A DNA stretch of 11,136 nt from Planctomycetota bacterium (GCA_022561415.1 JADFRH010000043.1:1-11136), one strand, 5' to 3'. Numbered from the stretch's first letter, positions 1 through 7,511 are shown. The notes: generated from the sequence alone by a model not told the origin. Numbers and translations are program-made.

Positions 1-1021
1 ACTGAATCTGTCCGGGATCGGGAAATCGATCCTTGTTGAGTTCGTGAATCTCTTGCCAGCGCGATCCGTCCCCCAGCTGCACTCGGGCGATGCTGACATA
101 GCGGTCGTGCTTCTGAATCTGATACCAGGTGGGCGAGGCTTTTTTGATCGTCCCTCGCGGCTTGCTCTTTGTCGATCGATCCGCCGGCCGGACGCCGCCG
201 GCGCCGAGCGGTCTCGTGGTGGAAGAATCAACCCCGTCCATACGGGGCAGCGTGATCTTCATACCGAGCGAGAGGTGGTCCGCGTCCGACAGGATCGCGC
301 GATTCGCGCCAAAGACGGCTTCGATCACCTTTCGCGACTGCGAGCCGTAGTATTTCCCTGCGATCCGCGTCAGCGTGTCGCCGGCCACGACCACATGGTG
401 TCGCGGGCTCCGGCTGCCGTCTCGCGCGGGTGGGTTGCCGCGCGTTGGCGTGCGCCGCGGAGCTGGCGCGGCTTGGTTCGTGCGTAACGTCTGGTCTTTC
501 GTCGCGATGTTCCTGGCCGGCTCGCCGGCCGCGCTCGGCTGCGACTGCGGATTCTGCCGGGCATTGAGATAGTCACGAAGCCGATTCTTGTTTTGGGCTT
601 CAACCCGCGGCGTGGCTGCGGTCGCATCGAGCGAACGCGACCCGCCTCCATCGACCGTCTGATCAGACCGTGGTGAACTCAACGAAGCCGTCCTTTGACG
701 ATCCCCCATCCTAGGCGGAACAGATTGTCGCAATGGCAAATTTGACGGCCGATCCGAACGGATCGACACGCGCTCGCGCGGTGGCCGCACGTTGCCGGGC
801 TGCGCCGCCCGCCCGCCGACAAACTTCAAACCAGAGTCACGTTTGGCCGTTACGGGATTGGAGCGCGGCTTAGACTCGAATCGGTTGGTGGCTACGCCGT
901 CGACGACGTGCGTCCATTGCACGGCGGAAGTCTGCTCCGGATCTGAATTGGCGAGCAGAACCGCAAAACAGACGATGAACCCAAGCCCGATGATCAATCC
1001 AATCTTTGTTTCCGTCGACAA
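1..1021 (-). CDS. Membrane-anchored protein with two LysM domains (3' end off window)
   Basis: Reading the minus strand from a TTG at 1021 gives 340 uninterrupted codons that leave the window still open. Residues about 7-24 (IGLIIGLGFIVCFAVLLA) are one membrane segment. Residues 27-205 are a basic linker rich in Pro, Ser, Arg and Gln, probably disordered. Residues about 208-258 form a LysM domain (HHVVVAGDTLTRIAGKYYG at its start, KITLP at its end), and a second LysM begins at W299 (WYQIQKHDRYVSIA) and is cut at the edge. LysM domains bind peptidoglycan or related N-acetylglucosamine polymers, so this is likely an inner-membrane protein with its bulk in the periplasm. It follows rsmH by 36 nt, the place ftsL normally occupies, and has FtsL-like topology. 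No ATG or GTG lies between the rsmH stop and the membrane segment, so TTG is the only reasonable start; there is no clear Shine-Dalgarno. The function is inferred from the domains only. Confidence 0.82.
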   Translation of the reverse strand, partial: MSTETKIGLIIGLGFIVCFAVLLANSDPEQTSAVQWTHVVDGVATNRFESKPRSNPVTAKRDSGLKFVGGRAAQPGNVRPPRERVSIRSDRPSNLPLRQSVPPRMGDRQRTASLSSPRSDQTVDGGGSRSLDATAATPRVEAQNKNRLRDYLNARQNPQSQPSAAGEPARNIATKDQTLRTNQAAPAPRRTPTRGNPPARDGSRSPRHHVVVAGDTLTRIAGKYYGSQSRKVIEAVFGANRAILSDADHLSLGMKITLPRMDGVDSSTTRPLGAGGVRPADRSTKSKPRGTIKKASPTWYQIQKHDRYVSIARVQLGDGSRWQEIHELNKDRFPDPGQIQ

Positions 1022-1057
1022 CGTTTTTTTCCGGTGTTTAGAAGTCCGATGTGCTTT

Positions 1058-1972
1058 CTATATCTTGCCTTCCGTTCGAATCGCGACGCGGAGCTTGGCG
1101 CTGCGCGACCGAGGGTTTGATCGGCGTTCTTCGGCGTCCGCGATCACCGGCTTTTTGGTGACGATTTCATACACCCCTTCTTTCTTCCGCTCCCGAAAGT
1201 CGACCTTGACCGGTTTGTCCTCGCCGCTGTGAAAGGCGATCACCCCGATCCGCCCGCCCGGGCGAAGCAACGCCGGCGCCGCCGCGAGCAAGGCGTTGAG
1301 GCATTGAGACTCCCGGTTGACGGCGATGCGAAGCGCAAGAAACGTCTTGGTCGCCGGGTGAATCTTGCTCCGGCGCGATTTCGGGTCGACGCCGACCGCC
1401 CTGCAAACGACCTCCGACAATCGGGCCGTCGTCGTGATCCGTCCGTCGCGCCTGACGTTACAGATCCATCGCGCGATTCGCCGCGAGGCGAACTCCTGCG
1501 CGTTGTAGTACAACAGATCGGCCAGCTCTCGCTCCTTCAGCCGGTTCACCAGGTCGGACGCCGTCTCCCGCTGGTCCGACGACATTCGCATGTCGAGCGG
1601 CCCATCCGATTGAAAAGAAAAGCCCCGCTCCGCCTCGTCAAGCTGGCACGAGTTCAGGCCGAGATCCGCAAAAAGCACATCGACGCGGTTCAGGCCGAGC
1701 GATTCGAGCACCTCCGCCAGGTCCGCGAAGTTCGCCTGCACCAGCTCCACGCGACACGAGGCCGACTCGAGTCGCGGTCGCGCCTCCTCGATGCTTCGTG
1801 CGTCTGCGTCAAGGCCGACGAGCGTGCCGGTCTCGCCGATCGCGTCGGCGAACAGGCGCGCATGCCCCCCGAGCCCGAGCGTCGCATCCACGACGGTCTC
1901 GCCGGGTCGAACCGCGAGAAGCTCACGGACCACACGCGTCAGCACCGGGGTGTGACCGATTGGCTCGTCCAA
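1058..1972 (-). CDS. rsmH: 16S rRNA (cytosine(1402)-N(4))-methyltransferase RsmH (MraW)
   Basis: RsmH uses S-adenosylmethionine to methylate N4 of C1402 in 16S rRNA at the ribosomal P site. The 304-residue length is normal for the family. Visible family signatures are HTPVL near the N terminus, the SAM-binding DATLGLGGH and GLDAD motifs, FADLGLNSCQLDEAERGFSF, DGPLDMRM, RIARWI, HPATKTFLALRIAVN, the C-terminal IAFHSGEDKPVK (usually a variant of SFHSLEDRIVK), and NPRSRSAKLR close to the end. The start is TTG at 1972: an in-frame TGA at 2000-2002 bars a longer protein, and HTPVL must lie near the start. The Shine-Dalgarno is weak. It lies downstream of mraZ on the same strand as in the dcw cluster, but with an unusually long 384-bp gap. 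Its TAG stop is in the same frame as the following LysM gene. Confidence 0.96.
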   Translation of the reverse strand: MDEPIGHTPVLTRVVRELLAVRPGETVVDATLGLGGHARLFADAIGETGTLVGLDADARSIEEARPRLESASCRVELVQANFADLAEVLESLGLNRVDVLFADLGLNSCQLDEAERGFSFQSDGPLDMRMSSDQRETASDLVNRLKERELADLLYYNAQEFASRRIARWICNVRRDGRITTTARLSEVVCRAVGVDPKSRRSKIHPATKTFLALRIAVNRESQCLNALLAAAPALLRPGGRIGVIAFHSGEDKPVKVDFRERKKEGVYEIVTKKPVIADAEERRSNPRSRSAKLRVAIRTEGKI

Positions 1973-2356
1973 ATCCGCACCGGTCCACAGCCAACATCGT
2001 CAGGGGTCGTCGCCGATCCGTGGCGACCCTAAGCCCCCCCGACGCGCCCTCGCAGACCCCGGCTTCTCGGGTCCGCGATCACGGCACACTCCGCAGTGAG
2101 GCGAATCCCTTCGCTCTTGCCACCACGTCGGCGTTGGCTAGTAACTTATACTTTTACGATTGCTTCGTAACCACCGGCCCCGGCAATCGAGACCGCCCGG
2201 CAAGCCGGTTTCGCCGGTCCATCGACCGCGCCATCTCGTCCAGGCGGCGCTCGTCCGCGCCTGCCTCGCGCCGCCACTACGCTCTTGTATCGCCACGGCT
2301 AGATCCACTCGCCGCGGCACTCGAATCCCTTCTCGCGCGCGACTCATCAGACCGCC
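1973..2356. other. Intergenic region between mraZ and rsmH (384 bp)
   Basis: No convincing gene is present. A minus-strand frame of 69 codons (2347-2138) starts 9 nt after the mraZ stop, but it is Arg-rich, has no recognisable domain and has only moderate third-position GC, so I treat it as non-coding. Besides the candidate promoter at 2145-2170, there are GC-rich inverted repeats: GACCG/CGGTC arms enclosing CCGGC/GCCGG at about 2191-2219, and GGGTC...GACCC at about 2005-2029. Neither has a T-tract, so neither looks like an intrinsic terminator in either direction. The long leader may carry post-transcriptional structure. Confidence 0.5.
2145..2170 (-). promoter_or_regulatory. Candidate rsmH promoter with inverted repeat
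   Basis: In the otherwise GC-rich mraZ-rsmH gap there is a local AT-rich patch. On the minus strand it reads TTACGA-agcaa-TCGTAA (2170-2154), a perfect 6-bp inverted repeat with a 5-nt spacer, followed directly by TATAAG at 2150-2145, a 5/6 match to the sigma70 -10 box. A weak -35 (TGGTTA, 17 bp upstream of TATAAG) overlaps the repeat. This could be a second promoter for rsmH with an operator over its -35 region, giving a leader of roughly 165 nt. The promoter reading is inference; the repeat is directly visible. Confidence 0.4.
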
Positions 2357-2827
2357 CTATGGTTCCACGGGCGGCTTCATCCGAAGAAAGCCCTGCCAGT
2401 CGGGCCAGTCCTCGCCCTCCCAATCGATCGACATCGTCTTTTCGAGTTCCGCGCGACTCCAGAGATCGAGGCGGAACTTCTGACCGACCAGGACCACCTC
2501 TCCGCTGAGCCGGGCCTTTCGGCAGAGCCGCTCGGGTAACAGGATTCGCCCTTGTTTGTCGATCTCAACGTAGGAAGCGAGGGCATAGAACTGGAGTTCG
2601 AAGCGGCGAGATTCCGGTCCGGGCATGACCTCCGTGCCAATCCGGTCCGCAAGCGCCTCGAACGTTCGGTCTGTGAAAATGGATAAGGTGCCGCGATGCT
2701 CACCGAGCGTGACGTAGAGACCCGGTCCGCCGCCGATCCCTTCGATCGCCCCTCGAACCTGCGAAGGAAGCTGGATCCGGTTCTTGGCGTCGATCGCACG
2801 ATCATATTGCCCCGTAAAAAACCGCAT
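2357..2827 (-). CDS. mraZ: Transcriptional regulator MraZ
   Basis: MraZ is a ring-forming DNA-binding protein made of two AbrB/SpoVT-like swapped-hairpin halves that represses or modulates the division/cell-wall cluster it heads. Both halves show the family D-x-x-x-R signature: DAKNRIQLP near residues 14-22 of the first half, and DKQGRILLP at about residues 94-102 of the second. The start MRFFTGQYDRAIDAKNR matches the family N terminus well. The 156-residue length is typical, slightly long because of an acidic C-terminal tail containing EGEDWPDWQGF. The start codon is ATG with GATGAAG about 4 nt upstream as a weak ribosome site. It is followed on the same strand by rsmH, the standard order. 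The 10-bp-phased TGGG boxes upstream point to autoregulation. Confidence 0.95.
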   Translation of the reverse strand: MRFFTGQYDRAIDAKNRIQLPSQVRGAIEGIGGGPGLYVTLGEHRGTLSIFTDRTFEALADRIGTEVMPGPESRRFELQFYALASYVEIDKQGRILLPERLCRKARLSGEVVLVGQKFRLDLWSRAELEKTMSIDWEGEDWPDWQGFLRMKPPVEP

Positions 2828-2840
2828 TTATCTTCATCAC

Positions 2841-2890
2841 CATCCCCACATCGCAGCATCTATCGACACTACTTACCACTATGACCCACC
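2841..2890 (-). promoter_or_regulatory. MraZ operator: 10-bp-phased TGGG-like direct repeats
   Basis: Reading the minus strand in consecutive 10-base steps from 2890, each step carries a TG-box at the same offset: TGGG (2888-2885), TGGT (2878-2875), TGTC (2868-2865), TGCT (2858-2855) and TGGG (2848-2845). The first two are preceded by G (GTGGG, GTGGT), as is the last (GTGGG). MraZ proteins are known to bind TGGG-type direct repeats separated by about 5 nt, that is, with a 10-nt period upstream of their own gene, so this matches in sequence, spacing and position (18 to 61 nt before the mraZ ATG). The two middle boxes are degenerate. A clear -10/-35 pair overlapping the array could not be assigned; the best -35-like hexamer is TTGCAC just upstream. 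Confidence 0.7.
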
Positions 2891-3111
2891 GAGTGCAAGA
2901 GAAAACTTGGAGAAAAATTTCCGGCCAGATCGGTCGCCGAACGACGAGCGCCAGACGAGACGAGATGTTGCGGCCATCGCCTGTGATAACACCACCGGTG
3001 GGTCGCGATGGTCGGTCGGCAAGAAATGCGCGTCACACGGACGGAACCCATGCCGCACGAGAGGCGCGATGCCGCCGACGCCCCGGAGTTAGGGTGTTGT
3101 TAGCAAACTGG

Positions 3112-4218
3112 TCAGCCGTCGGAGGCCTCGGCGTAGAGTGCCTCATACGCGGCGAGCGTGCCGTCAGAGTGCCAGTTCCTTGACACTGATTCAGCCGCAC
3201 CGCGTCCGAGGCGCATCGCCAACTTGCGATCTCTCAGCAGGCGAGTCATGGCTTCGGCCAGCGCCTCGGTGTCACCGTATGGCACGACCAGACCGGACGC
3301 GTCGTGGTCGATAAGATCGCGGCAGCCCGGCACGTCCGTGGTCACGATCGGACAGCCGGCGGCCATGGCTTCGAGCAGCGCGTTGGGAAGTCCTTCGGTT
3401 CGGGAGGGAAAAACGAAGACATCCGCCGCTCTCAACAACCTCGGTACGTCATCTCGCGACCCGAGCATGTGGATTTGATTCCGCCGGCTCGTTTTCTCGA
3501 TCCGGGTCGTCAGCGCTTCGCGGATAGGCCCGTCGCCGACGAGAACCAGGTGCGCCCGCCCGGCTCCATCGCCGCGTTCGAACGCTCGGATCAAAACGTC
3601 GAGTCCCTTGACCGGATCGAGTCGTCCGACCCAAAGTACAACCGGAGCGTCCTCGGGCACGCCCAGCGTGGATTTCTCAATCGGCTCGGCATGGACAAAG
3701 GCGTTCGGATCGATCCCGCCACGCACCAGCTTCAGCCGATCACGTGGAATCCCGGCGTTTTCGGAGAGGTGGTCGATCACGGAAGAAGAGTTCGCGATCG
3801 TGCAGCGGCAGCCGCGATGGGTCCATCGATCGACGGTCAGGTGCCAGCGTCGCTCGACCTCAACCGTCTGAATCTCGCAGAGCACGCGCTCGGCGGGAAA
3901 TCCAACCCAATCGGCAGCGATTCTGGCGGCCACGTTCGCGTGAAACAGCATCGCGTGAACGACATCCGGGCCGGTCTGTTTGATGATCCTTGCCAGTCGG
4001 TAGATGACCCGCAGATCCCAACCGCAGCAGCCCTTGCAGGCCAGTACTTCGATCCCGTCGCTACGGATCCGCTCACCGACCAATCCGATGCCCGCCAGCG
4101 AAACCACCTTGGATTCCCAACCGCGATCGCGCATCGCCCGAGCCAGACGGTGAAGGTGTAGCGGTACGCCGCCGACGTTCAAGTCGGTGATGACATATAG
4201 AATGACGCGATGACTCAA
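3112..4218 (-). CDS. GT4-type (GT-B fold) glycosyltransferase
   Basis: The 368-residue protein has the two Rossmann-like halves of a GT-B retaining glycosyltransferase of the CAZy GT4 type. The acceptor half begins VILYVITDLNVGGVPLHLHRLA, with the glycine-rich GG loop. The donor-binding half contains VVLWVGRLDPVKGLDVLIRAF, HLVLVGDGP and, near residue 280, FPSRTEGLPNALLEAMAAG, whose E-x7-E pair contacts the sugar nucleotide in this family. It probably transfers a hexose to a lipid-linked or exopolysaccharide acceptor at the cytoplasmic membrane; the substrate cannot be read from sequence. The start is TTG at 4218, with GGACGGGG about 8 nt upstream, and no other start between it and the upstream stop. 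It begins 24 nt after the ABC permease gene, so the two are probably co-transcribed. Confidence 0.9.
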   Translation of the reverse strand: MSHRVILYVITDLNVGGVPLHLHRLARAMRDRGWESKVVSLAGIGLVGERIRSDGIEVLACKGCCGWDLRVIYRLARIIKQTGPDVVHAMLFHANVAARIAADWVGFPAERVLCEIQTVEVERRWHLTVDRWTHRGCRCTIANSSSVIDHLSENAGIPRDRLKLVRGGIDPNAFVHAEPIEKSTLGVPEDAPVVLWVGRLDPVKGLDVLIRAFERGDGAGRAHLVLVGDGPIREALTTRIEKTSRRNQIHMLGSRDDVPRLLRAADVFVFPSRTEGLPNALLEAMAAGCPIVTTDVPGCRDLIDHDASGLVVPYGDTEALAEAMTRLLRDRKLAMRLGRGAAESVSRNWHSDGTLAAYEALYAEASDG

Positions 4219-4242
4219 ACGGCGTACCCCGTCCGGCGGATG

Positions 4243-5187
4243 CTAGTAGTCCTTCCTTGCGAAGCTCCACATCGCGAGCAAAACGATGACGGCCTCGAAG
4301 GCGAGTGACGAGCCGATCGACAGGAGCGCGTTTTTGGCGAGTTCGCGCTCTTCCATCTCACGGGCGCTGTCGATTTGAGCGCGGTTGCTCTGCACGCCGG
4401 CGTCCATCCAAGATGGGGGCACCATGTCGAGGCTTATCCCGGCACCAGCCCACTTGGCTGCCAGGTAGGGAATGTCGCCGGTCTTGGGCGGAATCCAGGC
4501 GGCCACGCGCATCGTCTGGTAGATTCGCTCGTGCTTTTTCAGGTCAGGAAACTGCTCAAACGTTTGCACGGCCGTCACGGGACAGATGTACAAGACCCAG
4601 GCGCCGATGCTCAGCAGGGTGGCGGCGACGCCGCTGCCTGTTCGCACCGCGACCAACACCGACACGCAGTAAACATAGCTGAACAACAGCACCAATAGCG
4701 GAATCGACAGGAGATAGCCCGGCACCCAAACGCCCCAACGAATCCCCATGACGAGAAAGCTCAACCCGATGAACAGCGACGCCTGAAGAAAGACAAACAC
4801 CATGCTCGCAAGGTACTTGTAGAGGAACAGCCGGTGTCGACCGAGCGGCTTGGAGAGCGGGACATCGATCGATCCGTGGCGCATCATGGCCGGAAACATG
4901 CCGGCGGTCGCGATGATCATGAGAATCGTGCCGCCCCAGCCGAGCAGCGAGAAAGTCAACATGTAGACGACCAGGCCCGCGATGTGCGAGCGTCCCAGAC
5001 CCGACAGCGGACTGTAAAAGTCGGTCTCGATGTCCCAGAGCCCGAACAGAATCGTGACGCGGTCGGCCTCCATCCCGATACAGGCCATCATCGCCGCCAC
5101 CAGCACGGCGAACCCGGCCATGACCCAGAAGATCTTGCGATCGAGGGATTCGCGAAAGCCGTCAACGACTAGGGTCCAGAATTGCAT
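4243..5187 (-). CDS. ABC-2 type transporter permease
   Basis: This 314-residue membrane protein has about six hydrophobic segments: residues ~19-37, a long pair at ~70-100, ~125-148, ~155-180, ~185-205, and a C-terminal one at ~290-308 ending in SFARKDY. The cytoplasmic stretch SKPLGRHRLFLYKYLA between the early segments is typical of ABC-2 permeases, where the loop contacts the ATPase. A large extracytoplasmic loop lies between about residues 205 and 285. It should work with an ATP-binding subunit in export of a lipid, polysaccharide or drug, or in a membrane-remodelling role, but no ATPase gene is next to it here. The ATG at 5187 has no strong Shine-Dalgarno. The downstream neighbour is a glycosyltransferase, a combination seen in envelope polysaccharide loci, though that link is inference. 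Confidence 0.75.
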   Translation of the reverse strand: MQFWTLVVDGFRESLDRKIFWVMAGFAVLVAAMMACIGMEADRVTILFGLWDIETDFYSPLSGLGRSHIAGLVVYMLTFSLLGWGGTILMIIATAGMFPAMMRHGSIDVPLSKPLGRHRLFLYKYLASMVFVFLQASLFIGLSFLVMGIRWGVWVPGYLLSIPLLVLLFSYVYCVSVLVAVRTGSGVAATLLSIGAWVLYICPVTAVQTFEQFPDLKKHERIYQTMRVAAWIPPKTGDIPYLAAKWAGAGISLDMVPPSWMDAGVQSNRAQIDSAREMEERELAKNALLSIGSSLAFEAVIVLLAMWSFARKDY

Positions 5188-5268
5188 GGCGAGAGCTAGA
5201 AGGTTGAAGGTTTCAATGTTGCCAGGTTAATGGTTGAAAGTCGCAGGCGCCACGCGTCGCCGACGGGT

Positions 5269-5529
5269 TCACCCAAGAGCCGCGGGGGTGACGGGCTGTC
5301 CGCGATCATAAAGAACATCAGGGCATAGGTCCGCGCCATTGGGCCAGACGATGGTGCCGACGTCGGGCTCGACGCGCACCTGTCGAAAATACGCGTCTTC
5401 GGTGAGCGGCTCGAACACGCCGTCGAATGGGATTAGGGCGGCAATATCCACGTCGCGGCGGACGCCGTTGTCAAAAGTCAGCAGCAAGCGCTGATCTCCA
5501 AGACATTCCACCTTGGTCACGTCGGGCAT
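5269..5529 (-). CDS. DUF2442 family small protein
   Basis: The predicted product is 86 residues. It shows the DUF2442 pattern: PDVTKVECLGDQRLLLTFDNG at the start, a middle region with DGVFEPLTEDAYFRQVRVE, and the hallmark GTIVWPNGADLCPDVLYDRG near the end. The frame is open to an earlier start at 5589, but that would overlap the preceding gene by more than 50 nt. The ATG at 5529 has GGAG 8 nt upstream and begins 5 nt after the DUF4160 stop, so I choose it. DUF2442 genes are commonly paired with DUF4160 genes in bacteria, and the pair is often suspected to be a toxin-antitoxin-like module; I know of no firm biochemical role. Its stop is 81 nt before the ABC permease start. Confidence 0.88.
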   Translation of the reverse strand: MPDVTKVECLGDQRLLLTFDNGVRRDVDIAALIPFDGVFEPLTEDAYFRQVRVEPDVGTIVWPNGADLCPDVLYDRGQPVTPAALG

Positions 5530-5534
5530 ATGTG

Positions 5535-5795
5535 TTACTCCAGCGGTTCGATCTTGAACAGAGGCTTGCGTTGCTTCGTAAGCTCCCATTCGCGAAGGAG
5601 CTCACTTTGATGGGCCATTGCCCACTCCATGACCAGACCACGGGCCTTTGTACCCAAATCTCCGTCAAGAATCTGCATTTCTTCGATCGCGATCCTGGCC
5701 TTTCGTGATCCGTAACGCGCGTGGAAGTGCGGCGGATCATGGTCATTATAGTACATTGCGATTACGATACCGAAGAATCGGCAAATCTCTGGCAA
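5535..5795 (-). CDS. DUF4160 family small protein (TTG start)
   Basis: The product, 86 residues from the TTG at 5795, carries the DUF4160 signature: PEICRFFGIVIAMYYNDHDPPHFHARYG at residues 2-29 with its histidine pair in HFHA, then a C-terminal helical half with WAMAHQSELLREWELTK and the terminal KIEPLE. The frame runs back to 5903, but the extra 36 residues do not resemble the family. TTG at 5795 has a strong GGAGGA ribosome site with a 6-nt spacer and places the family motif at the usual N-terminal position. It is followed 5 nt later by DUF2442, and the two are clearly one unit. Similarly paired genes are scattered across bacteria and often behave as accessory modules; a toxin-antitoxin-type role is only a hypothesis. 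Confidence 0.9.
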   Translation of the reverse strand: MPEICRFFGIVIAMYYNDHDPPHFHARYGSRKARIAIEEMQILDGDLGTKARGLVMEWAMAHQSELLREWELTKQRKPLFKIEPLE

Positions 5796-5921
5796 CGCTA
5801 GTCCTCCGTTCGGGCCAAACGAGCGGTCCGGGGTGCGTGCCACTATCCTTCCACGCGCACCCAGGCTTCGGAACATGATAACCGACCTGCCAAGCCGCAC
5901 CAACGCTCAAGACATACGTGC

Positions 5922-7415
5922 TCACTCACCCTGTCCGCCGGTTGTGAATCGTTTTAGCAGGTCCACTACTTCCTGGACGTGTTCCAGGTGGCTTCGCAGG
6001 CAGAGCACGGCCAGTCGCAGGTAGACGGCGCCGGGACCGATGGACGGGCTCGCCAGCTTCGTGGTGCTGAGGAAGACGTTTCCTTCAGTTCGGAGGCGCT
6101 TGGCCAGGTCCAGATTGACTTCGTTGAGACGCTCGACGTCGGCGGCGTCATCGTTTTTCGGTCTGTATCGAAACGCCACGACGGACAGCTCGGGGTACGG
6201 ACCGCACTCGAACTCGTCCATGCCCTGTAGCTCGCGATAGAACCATCGCGCGAGCAATACCTTTTCCTCAAGGCCCGCGCGGAACGGCTCGATTCCGACC
6301 AGGCGCAAGGGCAGCCACAACCGCAGACCCCGGAAGTGGCGGGTCAGCTCGGGCGAGTAGTCGGCCGGGGAGACTTCGTCGGGCGGTGTGTAGGTGTCCT
6401 GCATGTAGTCGGCCGCTTCGCTGTGCGTATCGCGGAGCTTGCGATGATCGCGTACGAGAACGCAACCGCAGCCATAGGGGAGGAACAGCCCCTTGTGTGG
6501 ATCGACGGTGATCGAATCGCCCCGGTCAATACCCGCCAAGGCCTTGCGTCCCTCATCCCACAGCACGAAAAACCCACCGTACGCCGCGTCGATGTGGTGC
6601 CAAAGGCCGAACCGCTCGGCGACATCGGAAAGATCGTTGAGCGGATCGATCGACCCGGTGTTGGTCGTACCGGCCGACGACACCAACAGCCAGGGCAGCA
6701 ATCCTTCCGCCCGATCGGACTCAACCTGTTTGACCAGTTCGGCGGGCATCATGCGAAAGCGATCGTCGATCGGTACCTCGCGAAAGACGGCCCCACCCAT
6801 GCCGGCGATGCGAAGGGCCTTGACCATCGAGTGGTGTACCTCGGAGCTCATGTAGACCACGGCGCGTCCGCGCTGATCGAAAGGTACCTCCTCCCGGGCG
6901 GTGACCACGGCCGAAAGGTTGGCGAGCGAGCCGCCGGAGGTCAGCGTGCCGCCCGCGGTGTCGGGATAGCCGAGTATGTTGGCGATCCATCGCACTATGC
7001 CGTCTTCGATTCGCGCTGCGCCAGGCGACGCAAAGAAGACGCCGCTGTAGCGATTGGTCACGGCCGCCAGAAAGTCGCCGAGGGACGCGGGATAAATTCC
7101 GCCGCCGGGGATGTAGCCGAAGAAGCGCGGAGAGGCCGGGTTGAGGTGCAGATCGAGAACCTGCCGCTGAAACGTTTCGAGCAGTTTCGGCAGCGGCGTC
7201 GGCGACTCGACGATGGCGAGTTCTCCGGCCGGATCGCCCGGCCCCTCAGGCTTTCCGTAAGCGGGCAAATGGGCCAGGTCTTCGAGGAACGACTCCGAGA
7301 AGTCGACGACGGCCTGGCGCCACGCGGTGCGTCGGGAAGCATCGACCTCGAGCGTGCGCGAGATGCGCTCGAGCGCTGTGAGCCGTTTTGTGAAATCCTG
7401 TGGGTCGACGGTCAT
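5922..7415 (-). CDS. Group II PLP-dependent amino acid decarboxylase
   Basis: This protein belongs to the pyridoxal-phosphate group II decarboxylases (aromatic-L-amino-acid, glutamate, DABA and related decarboxylases), cytosolic enzymes that release CO2 from an amino acid. Numbered from the ATG at 7415 (497 residues), landmarks are RFFGYIPGGGIYPA near residue 97, TSGGSLAN at 159-166 contacting PLP phosphate, SSEVHHS near 190, SSAGTTNTGSID near 247, DAAYGG at 276-281 (its Asp holds the PLP ring nitrogen) and VDPHKGLFLPY with the Schiff-base Lys308. The substrate cannot be assigned. The frame is open to an ATG at 7463, adding 16 Arg/Ala-rich residues; neither start has a good Shine-Dalgarno, and I prefer 7415 because family-like sequence starts right after it. 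It lies downstream of the retropepsin-like gene and may share its transcript. Confidence 0.92.
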   Translation of the reverse strand: MTVDPQDFTKRLTALERISRTLEVDASRRTAWRQAVVDFSESFLEDLAHLPAYGKPEGPGDPAGELAIVESPTPLPKLLETFQRQVLDLHLNPASPRFFGYIPGGGIYPASLGDFLAAVTNRYSGVFFASPGAARIEDGIVRWIANILGYPDTAGGTLTSGGSLANLSAVVTAREEVPFDQRGRAVVYMSSEVHHSMVKALRIAGMGGAVFREVPIDDRFRMMPAELVKQVESDRAEGLLPWLLVSSAGTTNTGSIDPLNDLSDVAERFGLWHHIDAAYGGFFVLWDEGRKALAGIDRGDSITVDPHKGLFLPYGCGCVLVRDHRKLRDTHSEAADYMQDTYTPPDEVSPADYSPELTRHFRGLRLWLPLRLVGIEPFRAGLEEKVLLARWFYRELQGMDEFECGPYPELSVVAFRYRPKNDDAADVERLNEVNLDLAKRLRTEGNVFLSTTKLASPSIGPGAVYLRLAVLCLRSHLEHVQEVVDLLKRFTTGGQGE

Positions 7416-7511
7416 ACGCCGGGCGAAGGTAGTCGACGCACACATCGCCCGCAAACGCCGCATCGAATCGAACCAGGAAACTGCCGTGAGACCTGCGCTA
7501 ATTCGCGGGCG

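Noticed and set aside
1229..2032. Open frame of 267 codons on the plus strand
   Set aside because: It is the shadow of rsmH; the composition is Arg-rich and no family is recognisable.
2138..2347. Minus-strand frame of 69 codons just after mraZ, possibly a small gene
   Set aside because: It is Arg-rich and domain-free with only moderate GC at third positions, and it runs into the AT-rich candidate promoter. It could be reconsidered if conserved in relatives.
2992..3001. Palindrome CCACCGGTGG upstream of mraZ
   Set aside because: It is short, has no T-tract or nearby promoter element, and such palindromes are common in GC-rich DNA.
3304..4161. Open frame of 285 codons on the plus strand
   Set aside because: It is antisense to the well-supported glycosyltransferase and has no domain or ribosome site.
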